Assembly: GCA_028023455.1 (NCBI GenBank)
Contig: JAQFVV010012544.1
Span: forward strand, 1,436,501-1,500,500
Reading direction: 5' to 3'
Length of the DNA: 64,000 nt
DNA from: Epiperipatus broadwayi
Taxonomy: Eukaryota > Onychophora > Udeonychophora > Euonychophora > Peripatidae
In this document: positions 48,696 through 60,654 of the stretch, in pieces
Numbering within the stretch: position 1 is the stretch's first letter
Layout of the letters: each line of letters opens with the position of its first letter
The notes under the pieces: generated by a model
Told to the model about the DNA's origin: nothing
The model's input: only the letters and a program-made list of their open reading frames with translations
Database searches by the model: none
Translations under genes and position numbers: made by a program

Positions 48696-49149
48696 AAAAT
48701 ACGTATCTTGCTCTTCATGAATGGATTTGCAAATGTGAAAATAAATCTCACATTCTTCTGTATAAAATAATAATCTTAATTTCCTTTACAACTGAATACC
48801 TTTATCTGCCTTTATTTTCTTGTTGGTGGCATAGACATAGAATTCCAAAATATTGCGTAATACTCATTGGCATATAACAAGGACCGCAACTCTTATTATT
48901 ATTATAAATTCTGTTAAAGGCTAGAGGTAATTAATATAATCATTATTTAAAGTTCAAACAAAACAAATTATTATTATTAAATATTTTCTAAACGCATTTG
49001 GTTTCTTAGTGCTTAATTCCTTCATAATTATTTTAATGTTAATACTCACTGTCTGTGTTGGCAACCCGAACATATACATATGATTCGATTTAAAATTATT
49101 TTAGTTAGTTTATTATCAGATATTAATGTCAGTTCAGGAGTCTCTGATC

Positions 49150-49300
49150 CTCACCAACCGTTGAGCTAGTTTCTTGGCGCATAGCACTGTGCCATTGAAT
49201 TAGATTTCTACTAATCTGAGCTGGTGAGTTGGGTTTGAATTCAGTTTGAACTGACTGAGTTTGGATCCAACTTTCAGTTTAGATGGTGAGTATTTCGACT
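49150..49300 (+). repeat. possible tRNA-derived SINE remnant
   Basis: TAGCACTGTGCCATTGAATT resembles an A box. An AGATT/AATCT hairpin follows, then GGGTTTGAATTCAGTTTG with a B-box-like core. It is a single diverged copy and is weakly supported. Confidence 0.3.
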
Positions 49301-49339
49301 GGTACAGTATTTACTCAATCTTGCTTCATGTGATCTTTT

Positions 49340-49500
49340 TTTAATCTCTCAAATGAAAAAGTGTCTCAATTTTTTTTTGTGGAGTTGGAAGTGGTGGGGA
49401 AAAATGACAGATATCACTTCACAAGTATTTCTGGACTACTTTGAAAAATGAAGAACACATTCAGGTCAGTGTATTGCATAAAGTAAATAGTAATTTGAGT
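49340..49500 (+). pseudogene. mariner-like transposase C-terminus (relic)
   Basis: The plus strand reads KMTDITSQVFLDYFEK, stop, RTHSGQCIA, which parallels LQEFQDYFEKWKTH/LDQCDASNEQYFE of the relic at 59.3 kb. This W...F..C......YFE region ends many mariner transposases. Only this last part is visible. Confidence 0.5.
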
Positions 49501-50600
49501 TAAAAATAAATAAACAATTTTTATTGTAAAATTCTGGTTATTTTGGGGTATTCCTGGGTATATACTTATTGAAGATTTTTTGAAACTGATCTGACAACAA
49601 CTTTATATTATGAAGTAACCAGTGTTTCATAGTTTTTCATGGATTTTTTCTCATAGGCTTACTATTTTTAGAGTTCTGATCAAATAATTAAACATGGTCC
49701 CTCTACTTTTCTCAAATATGGAATCTTTGGAAACTTTTATTAATTATTCTTGTAGAATAGTTGCATTCAATTAGGATATTTTAATTCATATCATGTATAC
49801 ACAATATTAAATTGTAATTTGTAGTTTAAAATTTTATTTTTGTGGGCAGAGTGTATAAGAACTTGCATCTATGATGCTATTCTAATGAGAAAATTTGGTC
49901 TCAGTCCAGGAGAAACCCTAAATGACTAGCCAGCCAAGTTACAGACCCACTATTCATAGGAGTTGATGAATGTGGCTTTTTTTAACCACCATAATCAAAG
50001 TCCATGCAAACTAAAATTTAATTTTCCCTCATATTTATTTCAAAAGAACATATTATGAATTATTCTAATCTTTTGTATCAGAAAGACTAATTACACGTAT
50101 CTTAAAAAATTTAATTCAGTTAAATAAACAATAATCTTTCCATTAACATAATAATATTAGAATAATTCTGTTGAATACTATGTCAATAGATAATCTAATC
50201 ACTTTTAATCCTAAAATTATCCAGATTTTTTTTATATACATACTATTTTTAATTTAACCAGATTAATCTGTTTTCCCCTATTGTTTTAAATTCATTTTCT
50301 GAATCCTAAAAAAAATTCTTATTTTATTAAAAAAAATAGATACCTAAAATATTTTGGAATGCATTTTGAATGTTTTATGTACATGTACCTACACATTTAT
50401 ATAAACATATGTCACACAATAGGTAAGTACATATTAATCTTAATAAAATTGATCTACTATTTCTATAGATAATAACTGATAGTTTTACTTGGTTTACATG
50501 AAGTTTTAGATCTAGAGAAAATAATTATATGCATACATTAATTATATATAACTTGACCCTCTCCTTTTGTGATCTCATGAAATGTTTATTTTGATAGATA
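49501..50600. other. A+T-rich DNA, nothing supported
   Basis: No feature recognised. Confidence 0.5.
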
Positions 50601-51360
50601 TATAATTAAATGTAAATACATGAAAACAGTTAACAATTTAAACAATACTAATATCCATAACAATCAACAATTTCAACCTATTATCAATGCAACCTCCTTT
50701 TTACAATAAAGGTGAACTATGGACTAATATGTTTATAAAGACGCCAGAAAGAGTGAGATTATTAATTCAAAGAAGTTTAAATAAACCTCATTAAACAGGC
50801 AAATATAACCTGTTCTGAAAGCAGACTAATAAATAGTAAATTATAACATTCAAATTGCACTGAAACCATGTATTTCTTAAATAATAACACTAATAATGCT
50901 CAAGGCTAGATAGATTTATAAATAAATGTAAATACATGAAAGCAGTCCATACTTAAACAATGCTAATATCAACAGTAATCAACAATTTCAATACTGTACC
51001 AGAGATATACATACCCATTCAAAAATTATGAAAATATAGCACATTCCTCATTATAGCATCTGATTCATACATTAAGAAATAGACCAATCATTATATTGGT
51101 GTATTATAAATATAATTTATTTGCTTTTAAAGAGTTGAATAAACTGACAATCACTTATACATATATGGTGTTCAAAATATTATTGTGACATTGACCATAC
51201 ACCATATAGAATAGTGATAATTTAGATCTCATTTAATCACATTTGTGACTGGTACACATCACTATGCAAAAATGTAATGTACCAGAGAGTTATGTAATCA
51301 ATAAGATTTATGGATTTATAGCACATTCATCATTAGGCCTAAATTTATAACATTGTAACC
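50601..51360. repeat. diverged direct repeats, spacing about 300 bp
   Basis: AAATGTAAATACATGAAA followed by ACAATACTAATATC and TCAACAATTTCAA occurs at about 50608-50680 and again at about 50925-50990. A second pair (GTACCAGAGA, then ATAGCACATTC and TCATTA) is at about 50996-51055 and 51280-51335. Together they suggest two or three old tandem units of about 300 bp. Confidence 0.55.
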
Positions 51361-51905
51361 CATAATGTAACATAAAAAATTTTGGATTAACTCCTTTTTT
51401 ACTGTTTATTTATTTTGGGTACAACTATCCTCATTAGATGAGCAAGAAGACTTCACTTTCTTATCAAAATGATAGTATAGCTTTTATATTTATGCAACAT
51501 GTTTTTTTTTTTAAAGTGTGAATAATTTTTACAATTAATTGCAAATACACATAATATTTAAATTATTGACATATATTAAGCACATAGATATAATTGTATT
51601 TCTTTATAGTTTGATAATTTAAAAAATGACAATTTAAAAGAAAGAAAAGGAAAAAAGATAATGAAATTGTGCCATTAAGTTGTACTTTAAATTTTCTGCT
51701 CAGGAAAATTAGAGAAAGAAATTGTAATTAATAGAGAATAATTTAATAATACAAGTTTAGTTGGTCTGTTTTTTCTTAATTTTTTGCCATAATTATATGC
51801 CTTTAGTTTTATAATTTTATGCAGATTTAATTTGAAACAAATATGGAACACCACAATTATGTTTATTTTAACATTAGATGCATCACTGATGAAAATAGGT
51901 ATGGT
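51361..51905. other. A+T-rich DNA, nothing supported
   Basis: No feature recognised. Confidence 0.5.
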
Positions 51906-51918
51906 CTTTGAAAAGTTT

Positions 51919-52017
51919 TTTTTTTTTTTTATGTCAAAGCGTTGACCGGGAAGTGAACCCGGGCCAGCTGCTTGGAAGACAGCTATACTAACCGCTAGGC
52001 CACCAACGCTTGACAAT
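51919..52017 (-). repeat. tRNA-Gly(TCC)-like short retroposon, copy 3 (best preserved)
   Basis: The minus strand from 52011 is 72 nt with the full tRNA-Gly cloverleaf: GCGTTGG acceptor, GCCTAGCGGTTAGTATAGC D arm, an anticodon arm GCTGT-CTTCCAA-GCAGC with anticodon TCC, and CCGGG-TTCACTT-CCCGG T arm. It differs from a working tRNA in that T-loop position 58 is C instead of A. The flanks TGTCAA and TTTGACAT extend the acceptor stem. Fourteen A follow, as in a reverse-transcribed copy. A recently amplified tRNA gene is the alternative. Confidence 0.75.
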
Positions 52018-52575
52018 TTAATCATTTATTTGTGAATATAGATAAATTATTCCATTCATCAAATATTCTGTTTTATAATCGATGCACGTTTAGATCACGC
52101 GCTAATTTAATTATAAAAGTTTTCAGGCTATCACTTAATGAAAAATAAAACTTGAAAAAAACTTGTTTGGATTTAAAAAAAAGACTACACAAGAAACCCT
52201 GGTAATCTTCATTCATTAATAAATTGAAAATTTTGTTTTTTAATGTTTGAAAATTGTTTTTATGAAATAAAATTAATAAATGTAAAATAATGACAAAAGA
52301 AAAGCAAACGAATTAGTAGGTATCACGTGGTTTGTTACAAAGATAATATTGTGTTTGTTTAGTTTGTAAAAACAAAAAACAAAGCGAAAGTAAAAAATGC
52401 TGAAACATTTTTATAAAAAACAAAACTGTTTTTTTTTTTTTTTAAGATTTAAAGAAAAATATATATAAGCGATTTTTTTAAAAGTAAATTATTGATTATT
52501 TTTGATAAGGAAAGGGTTTCCTAATGTTTATAATTGTGCGTAAATATAAATTTATTAAACGCACATTGATTACGT
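52018..52575. other. A+T-rich DNA, nothing supported
   Basis: No feature recognised. Confidence 0.5.
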
Positions 52576-52579
52576 AAGT

Positions 52580-52698
52580 AATATTTACTGAGGCTATAAC
52601 CTCGATAATATGCGTGTAAAAATGCGATAGTAAGGACCTCTACAGGTATTTTAACCACAAACACGCATATTATCGAGGTTATAGCCTCAGTAAATATT
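52580..52698. repeat. perfect 38-bp inverted repeat with 43-bp loop
   Basis: 52580-52617 (starting AATATTTACTGAGGCTATAA) is the exact reverse complement of 52661-52698. The arms are less A+T-rich than the surroundings. With no mismatch in 38 bp the structure is young or maintained. It is probably a short MITE or fold-back; no flanking duplication is seen. Confidence 0.9.
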
Positions 52699-55235
52699 AA
52701 TTGTGTGTAAAGTAAATTACTAAGGAAATAATGCAGTAGATAACATTATTAATGATAATAAAGGCCTTACTTTTTGTTTAGTCATTACACCTTATTGCCT
52801 AGTAACCTCACTGTGTTAGTGCCGATAATTTAATATAAAGTCATATATTTATTGAATTGTATTCACTTAATTAAATAGTCCGTGTGGTACAGTGAAATCA
52901 TGATTATTTATGATTGCTAAATATTTGGTAGTATGTTTTCTTTAATTAATGAAGTAAATTCAACTTTCAAATATAAATTGTTAAAAAGCTGTAGAATATT
53001 TTTATATCTACTATACATTCTTTAATAACTTCTAGCTACCACTGACCCACTATGCTTTAAGGATGGCCATCTTTTTCCATGTAAATAAATTGACATAAAT
53101 ACATAAAGTGGAGTTGTTATTTGCAACTTTGTTAAAAATGATTCTTAAAATCTTTGAAAGTTAAATTTACTTAATTAATTAAATAAAACATACTAACAAA
53201 TATTTAACAATCATAAATAATCATGTAATAAAGACTAAAATTTCTTTGCCCTTACTAATATGTAAATACCAATCTGTTTTATAAAAATTTCAGCATTAAA
53301 AGAAAGGATAAACAATAATTTTGATCTATTATAAATATTTCTTTAGGAATTGTGATTGTATTCTGTACTTGTTGTGTTAATTGAAGTTTATTCACATATT
53401 GATGATATTAATAATACAACACTTGAAAATGTCACACAATACTATAATGCATATTCTACAAAAAAATTTAAAAAGGTCTTCAGCAACACAACTCACAAAA
53501 TCATATTTATGATTTTTTACAATATAGCATCAAAATCTTTTGATCTTAATTGTTTTTTTAGACTGAGCACTTTGAAATTAAAATGAATAAATAACTAAAA
53601 GACTTTTTGATTAAAATTATTTTAAAAAATTCTCATCTCATTTTTGAGTATTTTTAATTGTTATTGTCTTGCCTTAAATTATACTTTTGTCACAAATTTA
53701 AATAAAATATCAAAGTAAATTTATAGGATTTAATGCTTCTTTACTTGGTCATAATATACTCTCCTACTAAACAGTTAATATGGATCTTGGAAAGTTTAGG
53801 TTATATGAAACATATATGAAAATTAAAGTTAACTTTCTCGAAGAAACAAGATTAATATTTTAGTATGCAACATAACTTCAAACATTTAGATGAAGCATAA
53901 TGTTTAGAGTTAGTCTATCGTTGGATTATGATGATAACAGGATAAAGTATCTCTAAAATTACTGACATATCTTAAATATAAAAACATATCTTAATATTTA
54001 ATTCTCTTTGTATGTAAATGGGTTTAAAACTTATTGTTATTAATTATTAAAGTTGCCAACATTCTTTATACTAGTATTTTTTTTCCAAAATTGACTTTAT
54101 TTTAATTAGATAATTTGAAATTAAACTGTGCACATATTGTAATTTCTATTAGAATAATCTAAAGCCACATTTTTCATACTGGTTTCCTGAAACCGAGGCA
54201 TTTCATATGAGTTATCATTCATTCTGTGATGAATTTCACAGAAATGAACTATATTATTTGAAGTTTTAAGAGATGTGATAAAAAAATTCCAATTCCATTA
54301 TCTCTGCAGTTCCTTGTTATCTTTCTAAAAACACATTTGTCAAATTTGATAAAATAAATGTATAAAAAAAAATTGGATTTTAAAATGTTATTTATTATCA
54401 CCTTTCTTTATTTTTCCAAACTGTCCTTTAATATACACAGTAGATATAATTTTTCAATTGCCATTAGCAAAGCCAAACTTAAGATCAAGATTATGACAAA
54501 TTATAATATATATATATAAGTAAATTTATAATAATTCTCTTATCAAATGTATATAAAATTACAACAATGCCAGAAATATGATTACATAAGGATTTAGTGG
54601 CTTTCAAAATTATGTAGGATATTAACGCATGCTGAAGTAACAAAACTACAATATGCAGTAAATTAAAAGCAATTGTTTGTAAAAAATTTGAAATATCCTG
54701 TATGTGGCGCATAAAGTTAATAGCACTTCATTTAATGTTATATCTAGACTGAAATATAAACATTGGTCTTGTTCACTTTGACTAGTATATATTAAATATT
54801 CTATTTTTGATTTAGAATATTTTTGGTCATAATCTTATAGTATTTACTTTAGAGCTTTACATGCTGTTTACATTCCCAATGGATATAAACATTTGAACTT
54901 GAAAAGCAGCAGTAAATTAAGTGCTAATAGATAAAATCTAAAAAATGTGGATGAAAGAGATGTTACCCACCTGATGTTGACAGCAAATTTATTTTCACAA
55001 ACATTATCAAAATAAGGTAAACAAAGTAAAACAAAAAATTGGAATATGATAAAACTTGTATTGCCTATGGTTTAACTTGGATAAATGATAAGATTGAACC
55101 AACTGAATTGTGTGTTAAATGTGAAAATGTTTCAAGTAATAGAAGTTTAGATCCAGCTAAGCTAAATTAATATCAAAAACAATACATTCCATTTTAAAAA
55201 AATCTAGTAAATAATACTTTTGAAATAATAGTTTT
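52699..55235. other. long A+T-rich stretch, nothing supported
   Basis: About 2.5 kb. The short frames at 53356-53586 (+) and 54712-54491 (-) have A+T-driven composition and no family motif. Confidence 0.5.
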
Positions 55236-55326
55236 TCCTCCTCTGTCAAAGCATCAGCAGGGAAGCAAACCAGGGACAACTGCTTGTAGGGCAACTGTGC
55301 TAACCACTCGGCCACCAACGTTTAAC
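55236..55326 (-). repeat. tRNA-like short retroposon, copy 4
   Basis: The minus strand reads AACGTTGGTGGCCGAGTGG, TTAGCACAGTTGCCCTACAA, GCAGTTGTCCCTGGTTTGC, then TTCCCTGCTGATGCTTTGAC, with AG-rich sequence after it. The D arm is the best preserved of the four copies. The B box GGTTTGCTTCC shares the unusual GC with the other copies. Confidence 0.7.
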
Positions 55327-56085
55327 TACTTTTAAAATAATGTTTTGAACTGAATATAAAAGAAAACTACATTTTGTTCATTTTTCTCAAAAAGCAAAAA
55401 TTCTTTATCTGCATTATAATAAACATTAATTAGCAATTTAGAAGACCAGGTGACACATATATTATTGGAAAAAACATTAAGCTTTATGCAAAAGATTTGG
55501 CAGAGTGCATGGTAAATAAAAATGTTTAAAATATTGAAAATGTATAACTTTCTAGTGATACAGCTTTAAGACATATACATAAAATGTCAGAATTTTGTGA
55601 GTGTAAGCAAATATGATAAATTAAAATGATCTCGTCAGCCAAAAGTCACGATTGGTTTGGACGTTTTGTTTGTGTTTGTATATTATGTTTGTGAAAGTAA
55701 CAAGAAGATTTATTAATTTGCAAGACTTTAAAATGTCATACTACCAGGAAAAGCAATATTTAGTTTAAATGATTCAATCAAATGGAATTTTATATAATCT
55801 TAAAAATCGATTAAATGAAACAAAAATCATTCATAAAAAATATTGTTTTTTTTTTTTCTTGCTAAAAAGTCATTTTATTAAAAAAAAATATTCAAACTTT
55901 CACTTTCTTCTCTTGACAGGCTGAAAAACAAACAATATTACTTAATAGTCAAAATAAGAGTCGTAGATTACATTACCCAATTCTCTTAAGCTTGTAAGAT
56001 ATAAATAATGAGCATTGCCAATTGCTCAACAAGCTTTGTGATAAATGCTTAGCAGAGAAAGCATTTAAAATATCTGTCAGGAAAC
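55327..56085. other. A+T-rich DNA, nothing supported
   Basis: No feature recognised. Confidence 0.5.
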
Positions 56086-56087
56086 TC

Positions 56088-56143
56088 CCCCAAACCTCTG
56101 ACCATGTTTTCGTGCTTTAGCACTCTTCAGAGAGGTGCCAGGG
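56088..56143 (-). ncRNA. type I hammerhead ribozyme, intact boxes
   Basis: On the minus strand, outer stem I is CCCT (56143-56140) with GGGG (56091-56088), with an internal loop GGC/TT. Inner stem I is ACCTCT (56136-56131) with AGAGGT (56099-56094), six pairs. CTGAAGA is at 56130-56124. Stem II is GTGC-TAAA-GCAC (56123-56112), four perfect pairs including the preferred G-C next to the core. GAAA starts at 56111. A tiny stem III (AC/GT, loop ATG) follows and the triplet GTC ends at 56100, the predicted cleavage site. One extra A between GAAA and stem III is the only irregularity. I see no second copy or flanking repeat nearby. Confidence 0.75.
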
Positions 56144-56149
56144 TAGCTT

Positions 56150-56880
56150 CAGACACTGTTGAGCACATTTTTAGTGCTTATAATTGGTGTCATAAAATGT
56201 ATTTATTTCTTGAAAATAGTTCCCCTGCACTGTATTCATTTTTATACTTTAAACATTGGTTTTGATCAGTGGCCATAGATTTTATAACAATAATTAAAGT
56301 TCCTTTTTTTTTTCATGCAGTTATTTCAATTTTGATTTTTAGTCAATATATTAGTAATTAGAAGGATTTTTAAATGGTGTTTTACTAATAATCTTTATAT
56401 CTGATTTTTCTTTTACTTTTAGAATTAATTTTGACATTGACTCCACTTCATATAAAGCTTCATCTATAGAAGAGAATCATGCATGGAGTGACTGTAAATT
56501 GAAGAAAAAGCATAGGAATCAACTCACCATGCATAAAACTGGTGAATAATCATTTTGACTGCATTATAACTATGAACTTTTACTTTATCCCTCAACATAA
56601 ATATCTCACTAAGTCATGGTAATAAAAAATATTCATTTCCATATTAAGCAAATCATGTGACTTCTAATTAGGTTTAAAGCCAAATTTGTTATATTGAATT
56701 ACATGTTAAAATAAAATTTCATTAATCTGGCTATTTTTAGTCTTCTTATATGTTTTAAAATAAAGCTGAATTTTTTACCATTTGTGATAAATCACAATTG
56801 AATACATTTCATTAGTGCTTAAAATATTTGTTTTGAACTCAGAATTTTGTTTTGTAATTGAATAGATTTTAATAGAATTT
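56150..56880. other. A+T-rich DNA, nothing supported
   Basis: No feature recognised. Confidence 0.5.
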
Positions 56881-56885
56881 AGATA

Positions 56886-57660
56886 TATATAAATAAGCAT
56901 TTATTTTATATAGCGCATGTTTATAAATTGTAATACATTAAAGATCTGCCTTTACAAGCTATTGTGCATGCACTTTTCATGAGTGTTAATAATAAATGAA
57001 TACTTTAATTCCCAACACAAGATATAGTATTTATGAAAGAACAAAATGAATCACTTGTTCTTTCCAACCCAAATGCTTATATATGGGCAAATTTTAAGTA
57101 CTGGAAATCAAAACGTGAAGATAGACTACTCATTTTAAATTACTGTTTACGATGTCTGAATGAATGACGCTGACAAAATTATCTAGAAATTATCTAGTGA
57201 TTCATTTTGTTCTTTCATAAATACTATATCTTGTGTTGGGAATTAAAGTATTCATTTATTATTAACACTCGTGAAAAGCGCATGCACCATAGCTTGTAAA
57301 GGCTGATCTTTAATGTATTACAATTTATAAACATGTGCTATATAAAATAAATGCTTATTTACATATGTTTAAGTTTCATTTGAGAGTGATGTTTCATAAA
57401 TTCTAGATAATTTCGGTGACGTCATTCATTCAGACATCGTAAACAGTAATTTAAAGTGAGTAGTCTATCCTCATGCTTTGATTTCCAGTACTTAAGATTT
57501 GCCCATATATAAGCATTTGGGTTGGAAAGAACAAGTGATTCATTTTGTTCTTTTATAAATACTATATCTTGTTTTGGTAATTAAAGTATTCATTTATTAT
57601 TAACACTAGTGAAAAGCGCATGCACAATAGCTTGTAAAGGCTGATCTTTAATGTATTAAA
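56886..57660. mobile_element. fold-back element with inverted and tandem units of about 336 bp
   Basis: A minus-oriented partial unit (57196 down to about 56886) is followed by a plus-oriented full unit (57197-57532) and a partial third (57533-57658). Shared marker sequences are GATTCATTTTGTTCTTTCAT, TACTATATCTTG and ATAGCTTGTAAAGGCTGATC. The layout equals that of the ribozyme-bearing fold-backs, but I could not fold a hammerhead in this unit. No ORF is present. The copies are about 95 percent alike by eye, so the element is fairly young. Confidence 0.7.
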
Positions 57661-57857
57661 CTAAATATAATAAATGTGAATATATAGCTTTCACATCCTT
57701 ATAGAGCTATTTTTTATGTTATTTTTCTTTCTAAAATGATTGACCTAATTTTCCTAATTTCATCTCAAATCTTATAAACAAGTGTATATTACATTTTAAA
57801 TTTCTTTTTCAATTATCTTTTTTATAATCAATGAATTTTACAACTGTAATTCTATTT

Positions 57858-57991
57858 AGAAAGTACTAAACCTTCTTCACTAGAACCTTATGTAATATTA
57901 AATTGGTGATGTTAAATGTTAGGATCTCTTCATTTAACATTGCCAATTTAATATTATGTACAGAATTAGTAAAGAAGGTTTATTACTTTCT
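57858..57991. mobile_element. palindromic MITE-like element, 134 bp
   Basis: Arms of about 58 bp: AGAAAGTACTAAACCTTCTT at the left and AAGAAGGTTTATTACTTTCT at the right. They continue through TAATATTAAATTGG/CCAATTTAATATTA to GTTAAATG/CATTTAAC around a 12-bp centre. It has no coding capacity. Confidence 0.75.
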
Positions 57992-59200
57992 TTTGTCTTT
58001 TATATATATATGGTTTGTGCATAAACACTGCATTGAAATGATCATTACATATTCTTATCTTCTTAAAAAAACAACTCTAATTATTATTTATACAAGTAAT
58101 GTGAAATTTATTGTGATGTTACAGATGCTTAAATTTCTAATTCCATTAGATGTTATTTAAATTCAGTATTCTAGTGATATCATTAATCATTTGAGTAAGT
58201 GCAATATTTTAACATCCATGAACTAGAATCTGAAAAACTACATCAACATATATCCAATATTTACATATATTTTAAATTTAGAATATTCAGATTATACCAT
58301 ATATATGTATATATTGCCATGAATATTTTAATGAGTAGAAAATATGAAATGTTTTTGGCTTTTCTTTGTGTGTAAAGCCATTCATGTAGAGAAATATTAC
58401 TAAAAAGATGGGCCTAAATTTTATAGTGATGTTTACTTGCTCATGAAGACAGTAATCATTACTAAGATGTTATTGGAGCATTGAAAAAAATGTTAGCTCC
58501 CATTCATCCCCACAATAAGGACAGGTAATTCATGTATAAATATTTCTGTACATAATAATAAGTTCTTGCATGTCTTTACACATAGGAAACATAAAAGATT
58601 ATTTCAGTCAGAAATACATTATCTATTTTATATAAATTATATATCATTATAATGTTATTCTATAAACAATCTTTACTTATGTATTGCAAAATCATTATTT
58701 AATATTTGTGTAATTTATACACTTTATTCATAAGATTTTATATTTGGAATTATTATTTTGAGTGAACAGAACTGATGTTCTGCATTGCCTACAATCAATT
58801 AAGAATGATAATAATGTAAAACATTAGACATATAAATGTAAATATTCAAAATTTTAATAGGAATTTTTCATTTTCCTAGATAAATTTCAGATAAAGAAAC
58901 ACTTGAAAATGGCATTGCAAATTGATATTATGTCATCTATGAATATTATCAGTCTGACTTACAACCCTTATACAAGCTAGAGTTATTAAATAAAACCATT
59001 TTTACTGTTTTCTTTTGACTAAAGGAATGGGTCAGACAAATTCTGTTGCTAGATAATATAATTTTAACTTGCAATGCCAGGTTTTAGTACGTTATTTATC
59101 TGGTTACATTATGGCTGAAATTTAACTATAAAAATTCATATGAATTCCTGTTAAAAAATTCATTAATTATACAGACACTTAAACATCCACACAAAAATAT
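57992..59200. other. A+T-rich DNA, nothing supported
   Basis: A short (TA)n run is at 58002-58011. No gene or repeat recognised. Confidence 0.5.
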
Positions 59201-59202
59201 GA

Positions 59203-59930
59203 AAGGGTCTTCAAAAGTAATTGGAAATTTTATAATAGAAGTTGTATATTTAATTTTAGGTATTACAGATTGAATTTCATTCAAAGTACTGTTCATTTGA
59301 TGCATCACATTGGTCTAAATGTGTTTTCCATTTTTCAAAATAATCCTGAAACTCTTGCAAAGTGGCACCTTTTATTACCTCCATTGCTTTGTTTCCCGAC
59401 CACATCTGAGTTTGATTTTTTTTTCTTTTGAGGTACTTTTTTATTTGGGGGAATAAAAAAAACTAACACAGAATGAGATCAGATGAGTATGATTTATTGA
59501 TAAGCTGGGTCATGCTGATTTTTAATTAAAATTGTTTCACACTCAAGGCTTTGTGCATTAGAGCATAGTCATGGTGAAGCATGCATTCATCACTTTAGCA
59601 CAAATTGTGATATATTCATTTTGTCATGTCATGCAAGCATGTCAGAACTTGTAGGTAAATTTCCTCATCGAAAAATCAGAATTTTTTGAAATTGGACTTC
59701 ATCACCATGATTTCTTGGAATATGATGAATTTGACTTGTAAACTTGTGTTTTTCCCAAAGCAGTTTGCTTGTAAGCTATTTCAAACATTGTAACTGTTTC
59801 TCCTGCTGCTTTCACAAATAAAAAATGCAATTTCATATCACTCTAACATTTTAAGCATTACAAAAATCAACAGATAAGAAGACACATATAACAAAGACAT
59901 TAACAATGCAGCACCACAACACTTATAGAT
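59203..59930 (-). pseudogene. mariner-like transposon relic, 3' part
   Basis: GGGTCTTCAAAAGTAATTGG at 59205 looks like the element's inverted-repeat end. Inward on the minus strand come FQDYFEKWKTHLDQCDASNE then QYFE (C-terminus), GATLQEFQ, and LISFCVSFFYSPK for the usual SPDL.P.DFF.FP.LK block. The block HHDYALMHKALSVKQFL stands for HHDNA.AH, with the catalytic Asp kept, and EEIYLQVLTCLHDMTK lies before it. The serially broken frames make it dead. The transposase would be a cut-and-paste DDD/DDE enzyme. The 5' part is missing where the LINE begins at about 59945. Confidence 0.75.
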
Positions 59931-60654
59931 CACACATGATAGACTGATGTGATGATATAATGTGCTATAGCTTTTCCTTTATTGAAGTCAGTAATATATC
60001 AACCACTATGGCCAAAGAAACCTGTTAGCCTACTTACCTTTCCTTTCCATTCCCCACCTTATGTTTTTCCCATATTCTTCTTTATCCTGCTCCCTCCCAT
60101 TTCCACAACATCTTTGTGCACTCTATCACCTTTAAATCTACACCCACCTTATCTTTTCCCAAAACCAGCATAAAAACCAAGAAGCCATTTTTGTATAATC
60201 ACTTTGTTTATATTTATTCTCCCACAACTTGATTATTTATACCATTTCTGCTTGTAGACATTTACATTTAATTAGCAGAAGCCTAATATTTTCCATGCCT
60301 TCTTTTCATAATTTGCAGACTACATCACCCACATTTCTCCATTTATGATATTCCCTTGTTGCTAACAGTCTCGTTCAAGCCTTAAATAGTAAACTACTTT
60401 CATTGCTACTATCATAAATTAATTGACACTCAATATTCTGTTTATTTCTTTATATATTTAAACTCCTTTTATTCTCCATATTAGTTCTCCATCTCTCCAA
60501 CTTCCTATTTTTTTATTAAAGCATCTATTCTTCTATCCTATTCTTTGTCATTATAACACTCAACAATTCTCCTAACACAATAATTCCATCTTTTATACAA
60601 GTATACTGACATCAAGTCTTTATCCAAATCTTCTGCCTACCATAACTACCTTTC

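Noticed and set aside
51939-52011. A functional tRNA-Gly(TCC) gene
   Set aside because: T-loop position 58 is not A, the flanks are shared with three diverged copies, and an A tail follows; a retroposon explains it better.
51687-52025. 112-codon minus-strand ORF
   Set aside because: It begins inside the tRNA-like retroposon and runs through a poly(A) tail; no protein family fits.
57197-57532. A hammerhead in the 57 kb unit (CTGAATGA...CGAAA on the minus strand)
   Set aside because: The first box has an insertion and no stem I forms across the putative cleavage site.
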